Below, in pieces: positions 34,877-42,422 of a stretch of 45,351 nt of DNA (positions are counted from its first letter, which is position 1; each line of letters opens with the position of its first letter). Below the pieces are notes generated by a model. That model was given only the letters and a program-made list of their open reading frames with translations. It did not search any database and was not told the origin of the DNA. This DNA is from Herbinix sp. (lineage in GTDB: Bacteria > Bacillota > Clostridia > Lachnospirales > Lachnospiraceae). The stretch covers positions 1-45,351 of the forward strand of contig JAQUYQ010000005.1 of NCBI GenBank assembly GCA_028691795.1, given 5' to 3'. Both the position numbers and the translations under genes were made by a program.

Positions 34877-36599
34877 TAATATGAAAAATTTCTTAAACTC
34901 GCTAATGTTTAAAATAATAATGTTATGTGCAGGATTGGTATTAATATCTTCAATGACAATACAATATTTTGCATATATGACAGCAAAGACTACGATAGAA
35001 GATACAATGGGGCAGATGGCGCTGAATATTACAAGTTCGGTTAATTCTACCATTGATACAGAAAAATATGCTGAACTAAAGACTTCTGATGATATGGAAA
35101 AAGATTACTACATACAATTAAGAGAAGAACTAAATGATAAAAAACTAAGTACTGGACTGAAATATTTATATACAATGAGGAAAGCAGAAGATGGAACCTA
35201 TATTTATGTAGTGGATGGCATAGGATTAGATGACGAAGATGCATCTCTTATAGGAGATGTAGAGGAAGATATGACTGATGTAATGTTTTCTGCTTTTGAA
35301 GGTAATGAAACATATGAATTTGATGAGACAGAGGAATATGGTATATTAGTATCAGGATATGTGCCAATAAAGAACGCTGCAGGAGAAGTCATTGGTATTT
35401 TAGGTGCAGATTTTGATGCAAACTATATGGCCGATCAATTAGAAAAAGCGAATAGGAATATGTATATTATTGTTGCGTTTGTATTTTTAATAAGTATCCT
35501 GATGGCAGTGTATATATCCTATTTAATCATTAAATCCTTAAAGAAATTACATTCAAAAATACAATTAATTAAGAAAGGAGATTTAACCGTTCAAATTAAT
35601 AGTAATCGCAAGGATGAAGTAGGTAGTCTGTCCGATGCGTTCCAATCGATGATAGGGAATATGTCATCAATGATACATAATATCCGTAATAATTCGGAAA
35701 AAGTAGTAAATGAAGTTGATTTATTAAACAGCAATGTAGATATATCTAATAGAGCAACTGAGGAAATTACGAAGATAGTGGGTGAAATTGCACTTGGAGC
35801 TATCTCGCAGGTAGATAGTGTGCAGGATGTTGAAGACTCTATGGAACGGGTATTTACTGAGATTGAAAATATTACAAATAATATTAACTCAGTTAATAAT
35901 GACTCAGATCTTGCAATGCTGGATATGCAGGAGGCTTCTGATAAATTAGATAGCTCAGTACAACAAATTAATCTGGTAAATGATACAGTTGATACAACTG
36001 CTTTAGTAATGAAAAAATTAGAGGATAAATTCACTGAGGTATTAGCATTCAGTGATATTATTACAGCTATTTCAAAACAAACCAATTTGTTGGCTTTGAA
36101 TGCATCCATTGAAGCTGCCTCTGCGGGGGAACATGGTAAAGGATTTGCTGTTGTAGCTACTGAAATTAAGAACTTGGCAAAACAATCAAGTGAAGCCAGC
36201 AAAAAAATTAATGAATTGATTTTGGCAGTACAAATGGAAATAGATAATTCAAGTGAAGCCATCGGCAGCGGTGTTGTCCAAGCAAGAAACGGTGTTAATG
36301 TGATGTCGCAGGTTAAGTATAACCTGGAAAAGCTATCCGATTCTAATCAAAAGATTAATACACGTATTAAAGAGATTGCACAAGCTATTATTCATATTGA
36401 AGCAGATAGCAAAAATGTGTTGAATAAGACTATTTCCCTAACCCAAGTTGCAAAAGATTTAAGTGCTGGGACACAGCAAACTTCAGCAGAGACGCAAGAG
36501 CAATATGCAATTATGGAAGGAATTAAGAATGATCTGCTCAATGTTAAAATACTTATGGAAGAGCTAGGTGGAACGGTTAATCAATTTAAGATTAATTGA
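34860..36599 (+). CDS. Methyl-accepting chemotaxis protein (second)
   Basis: A 579-residue chemoreceptor. A membrane span (about residues 15-35) is followed by a small extracellular Cache-type sensor (about 40-195; [24 protein letters not shown] and GILGADFD). A second span (about 202-222) follows, then HAMP (about 224-275) and the signalling domain with the tip [25 protein letters not shown]. Ligand unknown. The start is uncertain: ATGs at 34860, 34869 and 34881 are in frame, and each has only a weak SD. The upstream leader carries a perfect hairpin and a conserved element. A foldback repeat begins eight bases after the stop codon. Confidence 0.92.
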   Translation: MKGMVINMKNFLNSLMFKIIMLCAGLVLISSMTIQYFAYMTAKTTIEDTMGQMALNITSSVNSTIDTEKYAELKTSDDMEKDYYIQLREELNDKKLSTGLKYLYTMRKAEDGTYIYVVDGIGLDDEDASLIGDVEEDMTDVMFSAFEGNETYEFDETEEYGILVSGYVPIKNAAGEVIGILGADFDANYMADQLEKANRNMYIIVAFVFLISILMAVYISYLIIKSLKKLHSKIQLIKKGDLTVQINSNRKDEVGSLSDAFQSMIGNMSSMIHNIRNNSEKVVNEVDLLNSNVDISNRATEEITKIVGEIALGAISQVDSVQDVEDSMERVFTEIENITNNINSVNNDSDLAMLDMQEASDKLDSSVQQINLVNDTVDTTALVMKKLEDKFTEVLAFSDIITAISKQTNLLALNASIEAASAGEHGKGFAVVATEIKNLAKQSSEASKKINELILAVQMEIDNSSEAIGSGVVQARNGVNVMSQVKYNLEKLSDSNQKINTRIKEIAQAIIHIEADSKNVLNKTISLTQVAKDLSAGTQQTSAETQEQYAIMEGIKNDLLNVKILMEELGGTVNQFKIN

Positions 36600-36606
36600 C
36601 ATTGAC

Positions 36607-36949
36607 TAAAACTTCGCAGATAAATGTTATTAATATGCTTGATAAAATCAGCATTTAAGTTATGTGAAGAACCCATCAGTTATGATATTTTCATTCTGGC
36701 TTCAATTTTAAGTTGGAATTCACTAATGGATTTTTCATATGGCAAATACAGAGCTGAAAAACGCAAACTCCTCGCGATGCTCGTCAAACATGCTTTTTTT
36801 CAGCTCTAAACCATATTCAAAATCCATAAGTAAATGTACCAACTAAAAATAAGGCGCCATCCTAAAAATATCATAACTAATGGTTTGATTTAGGTGTTAC
36901 ATGCTGATTTTACCTAGCAATTCTCTAGTCTTTGTACTGCGAAGTTTTA
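36607..36949. repeat. 343-bp foldback (inverted-repeat) element
   Basis: Almost the whole stretch is one long imperfect inverted repeat. The outer 13 bases TAAAACTTCGCAG are perfectly inverted at 36937-36949. AAAATCAGCAT, TTATGATATTTT, ATGGATTTT and AGAGCTGAAAAA recur in inverted order along both ~170-bp arms. The centre holds a GC-richer loop near 36762-36795. TTAATTGA lies on both sides (36592-36599 and 36951-36958), a candidate target duplication. It contains no transposase. A 61-codon frame inside is chance. The rest of the gap to the thioesterase is AT-rich. Confidence 0.8.
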
Positions 36950-37023
36950 TTTAATTGATTGATTTTAAAGTAGCATAAGACATACTATATATCTTAGTTA
37001 ATATTAAGAATATTAATAATACG

Positions 37024-37070
37024 AATACGTCAAATTTTTTATCTGTTTAGATAATAATTTTTGACGTATT
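37024..37070. promoter_or_regulatory. Palindrome overlapping the thioesterase promoter
   Basis: AATACGTCAAA (37024-37034) and TTTGACGTATT (37060-37070) form a perfect 11-bp inverted repeat, with an inner ATCT/AGAT pair. The right arm contains the -35 hexamer, so this is a good operator candidate. Confidence 0.6.
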
Positions 37071-37089
37071 TTCCTATATCTGTTATGAT
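37061..37089 (+). promoter_or_regulatory. Sigma-A-type promoter of the thioesterase gene
   Basis: TTGACG at 37061-37066 and TATGAT at 37084-37089 with exactly 17 bases between. The leader to the ATG at 37117 is about 20 bases. Confidence 0.8.
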
Positions 37090-37116
37090 GAGCATAATAG
37101 TTTTGGAGGTAGTCAG

Positions 37117-37647
37117 ATGGAAGATTATAAGGATGATATTATAATAAACACAGAGAAAAGTAATAAAGCAGGTGAAAATACTTCAGAAGGAATTACCATA
37201 GAAAAAGACTTAAAACCCTATATTCATCAGGCAAAGTATTATGAAACAGATCAAATGGCGGTAGTCCATCATTCAAATTACATCCGCTGGTTTGAGGAAG
37301 CAAGAGTCGATTTCCTGGAACAAATAGGTCTGGGGTATGACAAAATAGAGGCAGCAGGGGTATATTCACCGGTGCTTGGGGTTTCCTGCGAGTACAAATC
37401 CTCCGTACGATTTAATGAAAATGTAATAATAACTGCAAAATTAAAATTTTTTAATGGAATTAAAATGAAGATAGAGTATCAAGTACTTGATGCCAAGACA
37501 AAACAAATCAGGGCGTTTGGTGTATCAGATCATTGCTTTGTAACTACCTCATTTAAACCGGTAAGCCTAAAGAAAGACTATAAGGATATGTATGATTTAC
37601 TTATCCAGTGGGTAGGAGTTGAAATTAGTAACATTAGAGATTTATAA
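37117..37647 (+). CDS. YbgC/FadM-type acyl-CoA thioesterase
   Basis: A 176-residue hot-dog-fold protein of the 4-hydroxybenzoyl-CoA thioesterase family. The signature YYETDQMAVVHHSNYIRWFEEAR starts at residue 41; Asp45 is the catalytic residue, and the HHSNY segment is normal. The core continues with SCEYKSSVRFNE and HCFVTTSFKPV. An extra ~35-residue charged N-terminal tail precedes the usual start. The ATG at 37117 has TTGGAGG six bases before it, so the tail is real. It has its own promoter and a palindromic operator candidate. Substrate unknown. Monocistronic. Confidence 0.88.
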   Translation: MEDYKDDIIINTEKSNKAGENTSEGITIEKDLKPYIHQAKYYETDQMAVVHHSNYIRWFEEARVDFLEQIGLGYDKIEAAGVYSPVLGVSCEYKSSVRFNENVIITAKLKFFNGIKMKIEYQVLDAKTKQIRAFGVSDHCFVTTSFKPVSLKKDYKDMYDLLIQWVGVEISNIRDL

Positions 37648-37695
37648 TGAACCAAGAGTGGTTACCTTCGGCAATAAGTAATATCGTAAACCAGT

Positions 37696-37740
37696 TTAAG
37701 GTAAATAGAATACATCTTTACTGTATTCTATTTACCTTAA
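37696..37740. terminator. Bidirectional terminator between the thioesterase and mutS2
   Basis: A perfect 19-bp stem (37696-37714 with 37722-37740) around a 7-base loop. A-rich and T-rich flanks allow it to work for both convergent genes. Confidence 0.8.
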
Positions 37741-37756
37741 TAGTTAATTGTAGAAA

Positions 37757-39703
37757 TTAAATTTCCTTCTCATATTTGATTTCAAGGCCAGATTGATAAC
37801 CTTTCTCCATCTTGTGTCTGGCTTTTCGATTTGTAACGGTATCGAAGATGATTGAGAAATCATAATCCTCCGGATACATCTCGGTTGCGGCTACCTTTAA
37901 CTGTAATCGTTTATGGTTTACGAATTCTTTTTTCTTTTGTATCTGAACCCCGACCTCACCTTTTTCATCCGCTGTTTTAAATACAATACCAATTTTCTTC
38001 TGCGGGTATACTACAACACAATCACCCATATGAAACCGTTGACTTCGGGTACTTACTGGCTTTATAGGAACAGACTTTTCTATACGTGAGGTTATGATGG
38101 GAGTAATTAATTCATTCTCCATATTTTCGGTAGCAGGTTCCAAAAAGCCGTTCTCTGGTATTTCTTGCTTTGAGCTTTTATCTTTTAAATAGGCCTCTTG
38201 ATAAGCGCGTTCCAGCATCCGTTTTGGAAATCCTAATCGCTTTGCAATGTATAGAGCACAGCTTTCCCCTGCTTCACCTATTTCCAGACGATAGAGAGGT
38301 TTTAAACTTTCACGGTCAAAAGCCATCCTGGCATTCAACAGCCCTTTGGTCTTACCTGCGAATTCTTTTACTTCAGGATAATGGGTAGTTGCAACGAAGA
38401 GGCAACCTTTGTTTATCATTTCTTGAAGAATAGAAATGGCGATTCCCATACCCTCTGCCGGATCTGTTCCGGAACCCAATTCATCAAGGAGTACTAAACT
38501 ATCCCGGTCAGTATGGTTTAAAATGTTGATAATATTAGTAATGTGTGATGAAAATGTTGATAGATTTTCTGTGATGCTCTGACCGTCTCCAATATCACAA
38601 AGTACAGCATTATTCATACATAATTCAGCACATTCACAGGGAACATGCAGGCCGCTTTGGGCCATAAGCTGTAATAATCCCACTGTTTTCAGAGCAACAG
38701 TTTTTCCACCGGTATTAGGACCAGTAATAACAATACCGGTTATTTCATTACCAAGGGTGAAGTCTAGTGGAATGCACTCGGAAGGCTTAATTAAAGGATG
38801 CCTACCTTTTACTATTCTGATATGGCGTTCTGAATTGATTGCTGCTGCAGTAGCTTTCATATCAACACTCAGCTTTGCCTTTGCAAAGATAAAGTCAAGT
38901 GTTTCCATTGCTTCCATGTTCAACTGAATATCGAAGGCATTTTCTCCCACCAGTGATGATAGTACATAAAGTATCCTGCGTTCTTCATTGCTCTCAGCAA
39001 TTTCAAGCTCGGATAATTCATCTTTCAATTTTGATACTGCGGTTGGTTCAATAAAATACGTAGATCCACTTGACGATATATCTAAAACTGATCCGCTTAT
39101 CATATTTTTGAACTCCCGTTTTACAGGAAGAACAAAGTGACCATTTCGTGAAGAGATAAAACTATCAGTAAACCATTCTTTTTTACCTCGAAGCTGACGC
39201 TCGAGTTTCGTTTTTATTTCCTGGTTCACCTGATCGATTTTACGTCTGATATCCTTTAATTCCTTAGAGGCATTATCATTGATAGCGTTATTACGAATTG
39301 TATTATCGATTTCACCATACAGATGGGTAAGCTCACGAATAGAACCGCCATAACCGGCGATATCTACGCAAAGAGATTCTGAGCGTTTTAAGAATCCTTT
39401 CAAACGTTTGCAGGAATTGATAAATAAGCCTACTTGTGTAAGCTGTTCCGGAATTAACATTGCCCCCTTACCTGCTAATTCTAGTAACATCTTAATATCC
39501 TTCATTGCTGTAAGAGGAGCGGATCCGATGTGATCCAGGATTTTTCTTGCTTCTGTTGTATCCTTTATTTTGGCGATTACCTCACGCTCACTAAGATAAG
39601 GCTTAAGTTCAAGAAGCTTCTGTTTGGCTGTATCAGTAACGGCGTTTTCACATAGCATTTCTATTATTTTATTATATTCTAATGCTCTCATTGATTTTTC
39701 CAT
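37757..39703 (-). CDS. MutS2 paralogue lacking the C-terminal Smr nuclease domain
   Basis: A 648-residue MutS2-type ATPase. The N-terminal clamp-like helical part is followed by the ATPase with Walker A GPNTGGKT (328-335), LSTFSSHI, Walker B LVLLDELGSGTDP (about 403-415) and ATTHYPE. A typical MutS2 (about 780-790 residues) ends in an Smr domain with a KGxR/DLRG-type nuclease motif. This one ends after a KOW-like segment (MGDCVVVYPQKKIGIVFK) and a short charged tail, with no Smr domain. The frame closes cleanly at TAA, with no downstream remnant, so the form is natural. MutS2 acts on recombination intermediates or collided ribosomes. I chose the ATG at 39703, right after TGGAGG; the open frame upstream covers a hairpin. 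Confidence 0.88.
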   Translation of the reverse strand: MEKSMRALEYNKIIEMLCENAVTDTAKQKLLELKPYLSEREVIAKIKDTTEARKILDHIGSAPLTAMKDIKMLLELAGKGAMLIPEQLTQVGLFINSCKRLKGFLKRSESLCVDIAGYGGSIRELTHLYGEIDNTIRNNAINDNASKELKDIRRKIDQVNQEIKTKLERQLRGKKEWFTDSFISSRNGHFVLPVKREFKNMISGSVLDISSSGSTYFIEPTAVSKLKDELSELEIAESNEERRILYVLSSLVGENAFDIQLNMEAMETLDFIFAKAKLSVDMKATAAAINSERHIRIVKGRHPLIKPSECIPLDFTLGNEITGIVITGPNTGGKTVALKTVGLLQLMAQSGLHVPCECAELCMNNAVLCDIGDGQSITENLSTFSSHITNIINILNHTDRDSLVLLDELGSGTDPAEGMGIAISILQEMINKGCLFVATTHYPEVKEFAGKTKGLLNARMAFDRESLKPLYRLEIGEAGESCALYIAKRLGFPKRMLERAYQEAYLKDKSSKQEIPENGFLEPATENMENELITPIITSRIEKSVPIKPVSTRSQRFHMGDCVVVYPQKKIGIVFKTADEKGEVGVQIQKKKEFVNHKRLQLKVAATEMYPEDYDFSIIFDTVTNRKARHKMEKGYQSGLEIKYEKEI

Positions 39704-39735
39704 TGTTACCTCCAGGATACCGATGCCTCGGTATC
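39704..39735 (-). promoter_or_regulatory. Hairpin abutting the mutS2 ribosome-binding site
   Basis: On the minus strand GATACCGA and TCGGTATC (plus coordinates 39716-39735) form a perfect 8-bp stem with a four-base loop. CTGGAGGTAACA follows at once and ends at the ATG (39703). The layout is the same as before hydG, glgD and glgA1. Confidence 0.68.
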
Positions 39736-39804
39736 TCAAATATTATTTTCTGTTTATTAAAAACTATCTACAAGTCTGTCTTTTATTATATTGAAAGACA
39801 AACA

Positions 39805-39866
39805 TAATAAAAATGCCCACAGAATATACTACCGTTACAAATAGGTAGAATACTCCCTGTGGGCAT
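39805..39866 (-). terminator. Terminator of the minus-strand leader transcript
   Basis: On the minus strand ATGCCCACAGG pairs with CTGTGGGCAT (plus coordinates 39812-39866), with an inner CTACC/GGTAG stem, followed by TTTTATTATG. It stands between the promoter at 40201 and mutS2. Confidence 0.75.
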
Positions 39867-40166
39867 AGGTCTTGTATATATTATTTAATAAGCTTCTTTA
39901 CCAAGGAACGAATGGACTCAGCCTGCAATGAACTCATGCTTGCAGCCTTGCCAATTCATAATGTACGGAAAAAGAACGTAATAAAGCTTACGATTTTTAT
40001 ATCAAGACAGTTTTGAGTATTTACTGTAAAGGTAGAAAGTTGGGTACAACAAAATAAGGTTACACAATGTGCACCCGAACTATTTAATTGCGTGCTAGTT
40101 AGCACAAACCTCTTTTACAGTTAATACCGACATCAAAACCATCCTTTCAAGTTTGAATAATTTTAC
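39812..40166 (-). ncRNA. Minus-strand leader transcript with a short peptide frame upstream of mutS2
   Basis: A strong promoter (40201-40173) and the terminator at 39805-39866 define a transcript of about 350 bases. Its first good start is an ATG with GAAAGGATGG upstream; it encodes MSVLTVKEVCAN and then TAG. GTGCT/AGCAC forms a hairpin right at that stop. The rest has stop codons in all frames, though two non-overlapping pieces look peptide-like (one ends near 39886). It could be a leader-peptide attenuator, an independent RNA, or a decayed small gene. Confidence 0.45.
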
Positions 40167-40172
40167 ATATTT

Positions 40173-40201
40173 ATTGTAGCATATTGCTTTAGGAGTGTCA
40201 A
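40173..40201 (-). promoter_or_regulatory. Strong minus-strand sigma-A-type promoter
   Basis: On the minus strand, a perfect TTGACA (40201-40196) and TACAAT (40178-40173) are separated by exactly 17 bases. It drives the leader transcript and is divergent to the MarR promoter. Confidence 0.8.
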
Positions 40202-40228
40202 AATAATTATGGGATTTTATAAATATAA

Positions 40229-40257
40229 TTGATTTCATAGTCAATTGCGTATATAAT
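40229..40257 (+). promoter_or_regulatory. Sigma-A-type promoter of the MarR-like gene
   Basis: TTGATT at 40229-40234 and TATAAT at 40252-40257 with exactly 17 bases between. It leaves a leader of about 100 bases. The two divergent promoters are about 30 bases apart, so one regulator could act on both. Confidence 0.72.
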
Positions 40258-40362
40258 AGGAAAGTAAAATGGTAACATTTAATTCGATATTATAAAACTA
40301 CTTTATAAAGCAATGAATTTAATATAATAAGCTTAAACTATATAATGACAGGAGTTAAAGAT

Positions 40363-40788
40363 ATGCTGGAAAAAGAATTTGAAAAACTTTATTTTAAATT
40401 TCGTGATAATTATTGCAAAAACCTGTTTTCAAGCAACAATGATGAGAAGGATTGCTTGAGCCCAACCGAAGCTTATTGTGTGGAAACAATATTTTTATTA
40501 AATCGGCCTACGGTACATCAATTCGCTAATTATGTTAATATCTCTCAGCCAAATGCAACCTACAGGATTAGCAATTTAATAGAAAAGGGTTACATAAGGA
40601 AAGTTTTATCTACTGAGGATCGTAGAGAATATTTTCTTGATGTTACAGATAAATTTTCTAAAAACTATGGAATAAATTCTCCTTTCAATGTGAATTTGAT
40701 AAACGGTATACGTAGTGAGTTTACGAAGGAAGAAATTTCACTGCTTGAAAAAATGCTCAAAAAGATTGTAAATGAAGTGCTTGTTTAG
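40363..40788 (+). CDS. MarR-family transcriptional regulator
   Basis: A 141-residue winged-helix protein. The helix-turn-helix is in PTVHQFANYVNISQPNATYRISNLIEKGYI (about residues 44-73), and the wing in STEDRREYFLDVT. The helical ends (LEKEFEKLYFKF, and EEISLLEKMLKKI) would form the MarR dimer interface. I chose the ATG at 40363, eight bases after AGGAG; an ATG six codons upstream precedes that SD. The target is unknown. It is divergent to the leader transcript before mutS2. A terminator follows. Confidence 0.85.
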   Translation: MLEKEFEKLYFKFRDNYCKNLFSSNNDEKDCLSPTEAYCVETIFLLNRPTVHQFANYVNISQPNATYRISNLIEKGYIRKVLSTEDRREYFLDVTDKFSKNYGINSPFNVNLINGIRSEFTKEEISLLEKMLKKIVNEVLV

Positions 40789-40837
40789 AAATAAGAATAA
40801 ATTTAATATGGAACAAATAGAATAGATCAAGTTTTTA

Positions 40838-40905
40838 GGCTATCTCAAACTATCTGGTGCTGCATTTGTATGCAGATTATGGATAGTATGAGATAGTCTT
40901 TTTCT
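40838..40905 (+). terminator. Terminator after the MarR-like gene
   Basis: A 17-base arm starting GGCTATCTCA (40838-40854) pairs with 40882-40898, with one or two mismatches, around an inner CTGCAT/ATGCAG hairpin, then TTTTT. Confidence 0.82.
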
Positions 40906-40936
40906 TATAGGTAAGGAATACCTCTCTTTCCAAATG

Positions 40937-40972
40937 TTACATAAATGTAAATTAAATATTACATAAATGTTA
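40937..40972 (+). promoter_or_regulatory. Two tandem palindromic sites upstream of the cell-wall gene promoter
   Basis: TTACATAAATGTAA at 40937-40950 recurs as TTACATAAATGTTA at 40959-40972, exactly 22 bases apart, two helical turns. The second ends nine bases before the -35. The layout fits an activator or response-regulator site. Confidence 0.6.
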
Positions 40973-40981
40973 AATATATGG

Positions 40982-41010
40982 TTGACATCTTAATAAATGC
41001 GTAATACAAT
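40982..41010 (+). promoter_or_regulatory. Strong sigma-A-type promoter of the peptidoglycan-binding protein gene
   Basis: A perfect TTGACA at 40982-40987, a 17-base spacer, and TACAAT at 41005-41010. The leader is about 35 bases. Confidence 0.85.
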
Positions 41011-41051
41011 AAAGTTAAGACAGTAATAAGACTTAAGTTAGGAGACCGGAT

Positions 41052-41897
41052 ATGAAAGATAAATATGTAATTCGTTTAGCAGCAATATGTATGGCGACAA
41101 TCATGGCTTTAGCACCTGTTAATGCTTATGCAGCAACTTTATTGAAAGTAGGATCAAGAGGTACTGAGGTAACGAAGGTACAATCTTCCCTTCAGACATT
41201 AGGTTATTATACATATCCCAAAACGACTGGCTATTATGGAAGTGTAACAAAGGAAGCAGTAAAACGCTTTCAAAGAGCTAACGGCATATCAGCCGATGGT
41301 ATCGTTGGGAAAAAAACAATGGGTATTCTGATTGGGAATACTCCAGTTAAGGCGGTTACAGGATCTGTTATTAAGGTGGCTTCATTTAGTACATCCACTG
41401 AGTACAGTGGCGCTTTGGATTGGTTTACTCAAGTAAAAGACATATGGAAAAGAGGAATGAATGCAGTTGTAACGGATGTAGATACCGGAAAATCATTTCA
41501 GGTAAAAAGAACCTATGGAACCAATCATGCGGATGTAGAACCTCTTACGACAGCAGATACAAAAACGATCAAAGAGATATGGGGAGGCTTTGGCTGGGAG
41601 CGGAGAGCAGTTGTAGTGCAGATCAGCCAATACACCTTGGCAGGCTCAATGACAGCAATGCCCCATGCAGGTTTAGATAATAAACCGGAAGGAGCCTATG
41701 TCAGCAGACGTAGTGGGGGTTACGGATGGGGTACTAATCTGGATACCGTTAAGAACAATGGTATCGATGGCCATATGGATATTCATTTCAAAAACAGCAG
41801 AACACATTCTACCAATGTTGTGCAGAAAGTCCATCAGGATATGGTAAAAAAAGCAGCAAATTATATAGCAACAATGAATTTAAGCCAATTATCCTAA
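41052..41897 (+). CDS. Exported peptidoglycan-binding protein with a His-rich C-terminal domain
   Basis: 281 residues. A signal peptide (about 1-28, cleavage near NAYAA) is followed by one PG_binding_1 domain (about 30-92; VGSRGTEVTKVQSSLQTLGYY and ISADGIVGKKTMGIL). The C-terminal domain (about 115-270) is rich in conserved-looking His/Asp: TNHADVEPL, AMPHAG, DGHMDIHF and SRTHSTN. This suggests a metal-dependent cell-wall hydrolase or peptidase; I cannot name the family with certainty. GGAG lies about eight bases before the ATG. It has a strong promoter, two tandem upstream sites and a terminator pair. Monocistronic. Confidence 0.82.
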   Translation: MKDKYVIRLAAICMATIMALAPVNAYAATLLKVGSRGTEVTKVQSSLQTLGYYTYPKTTGYYGSVTKEAVKRFQRANGISADGIVGKKTMGILIGNTPVKAVTGSVIKVASFSTSTEYSGALDWFTQVKDIWKRGMNAVVTDVDTGKSFQVKRTYGTNHADVEPLTTADTKTIKEIWGGFGWERRAVVVQISQYTLAGSMTAMPHAGLDNKPEGAYVSRRSGGYGWGTNLDTVKNNGIDGHMDIHFKNSRTHSTNVVQKVHQDMVKKAANYIATMNLSQLS

Positions 41898-41923
41898 AAA
41901 GAATAGATTCTTCATAGAAAAAG

Positions 41924-41958
41924 GATAGGGAACAATGAGACAGTTCCCTATCTTTTTT
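41924..41958 (+). terminator. Terminator after the peptidoglycan-binding protein
   Basis: A perfect 10-bp stem GATAGGGAAC / GTTCCCTATC (41924-41933 with 41943-41952) and TTTTTT. Confidence 0.88.
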
Positions 41959-41962
41959 CTAG

Positions 41963-41990
41963 TGCGCCCGGCATGGGCGCAATTTTTTTG
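41963..41990 (+). terminator. Second tandem terminator
   Basis: TGCGCCC (41963-41969) and GGGCGCA (41975-41981) with loop GGCAT, then ATTTTTTT. It follows the first terminator by only five bases. Confidence 0.78.
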
Positions 41991-42022
41991 ATTGTTTGCG
42001 ATGATCCGATTCGTTACTGCCT

Positions 42023-42322
42023 TTAAAGGTAAGGCATTCTATGAGGAAACATTTTATCAAAATCAATTTTGTATATACAGGTGGCATAAGGCCTACCCAT
42101 TTCCGGCTTATAGATTTCTATATCGGCAAAATGGGAGGGACGAAACGGGTTTACCTTAGGCATTGCAATACATAAATAGCGATACTTTATACCAGTTTCC
42201 TCACGTTTTGCAATTGCAATCGGTTGATAGTTAAAGGAATCAGGATGCTTCTGCAATGCATTATAAAATATAAGTGATTCGTAATTTGATATTACCGGTT
42301 CATAAACCCATCCTCTCGGCAT
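42023..42322 (-). CDS. Small hypothetical protein
   Basis: I do not recognise this 99-residue protein. It has no membrane or signal segment. It is rich in Tyr, Pro and aromatic residues (MPRGWVYEPVISNYESLIFY; YRYLCIAMPKVNPFRP; EMGRPYATCIYKI) and looks like a compact alpha/beta cytoplasmic domain. I chose the ATG at 42322, with GAGGTG six bases upstream. It lies downstream of yyaL on the same strand with about 100 bases between, so it may be co-transcribed. Confidence 0.68.
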   Translation of the reverse strand: MPRGWVYEPVISNYESLIFYNALQKHPDSFNYQPIAIAKREETGIKYRYLCIAMPKVNPFRPSHFADIEIYKPEMGRPYATCIYKIDFDKMFPHRMPYL

Positions 42323-42422
42323 ATACAGCACCTCATGAGAGCGTTACTATATCATATGCAGTGGGAAACAATAATTTATTGTTTATTAAAAATTTTATTT
42401 GGAATTATTATTTTCACAGATT

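Noticed and set aside
36624..36809. 61-codon plus-strand frame as a gene
   Set aside because: It lies wholly in the foldback repeat, has no SD and no protein-like pattern.
39880..40130. A single small protein gene on the minus strand upstream of mutS2
   Set aside because: Peptide-like pieces are in different frames and broken by stops; only the 12-codon leader frame has a proper SD.
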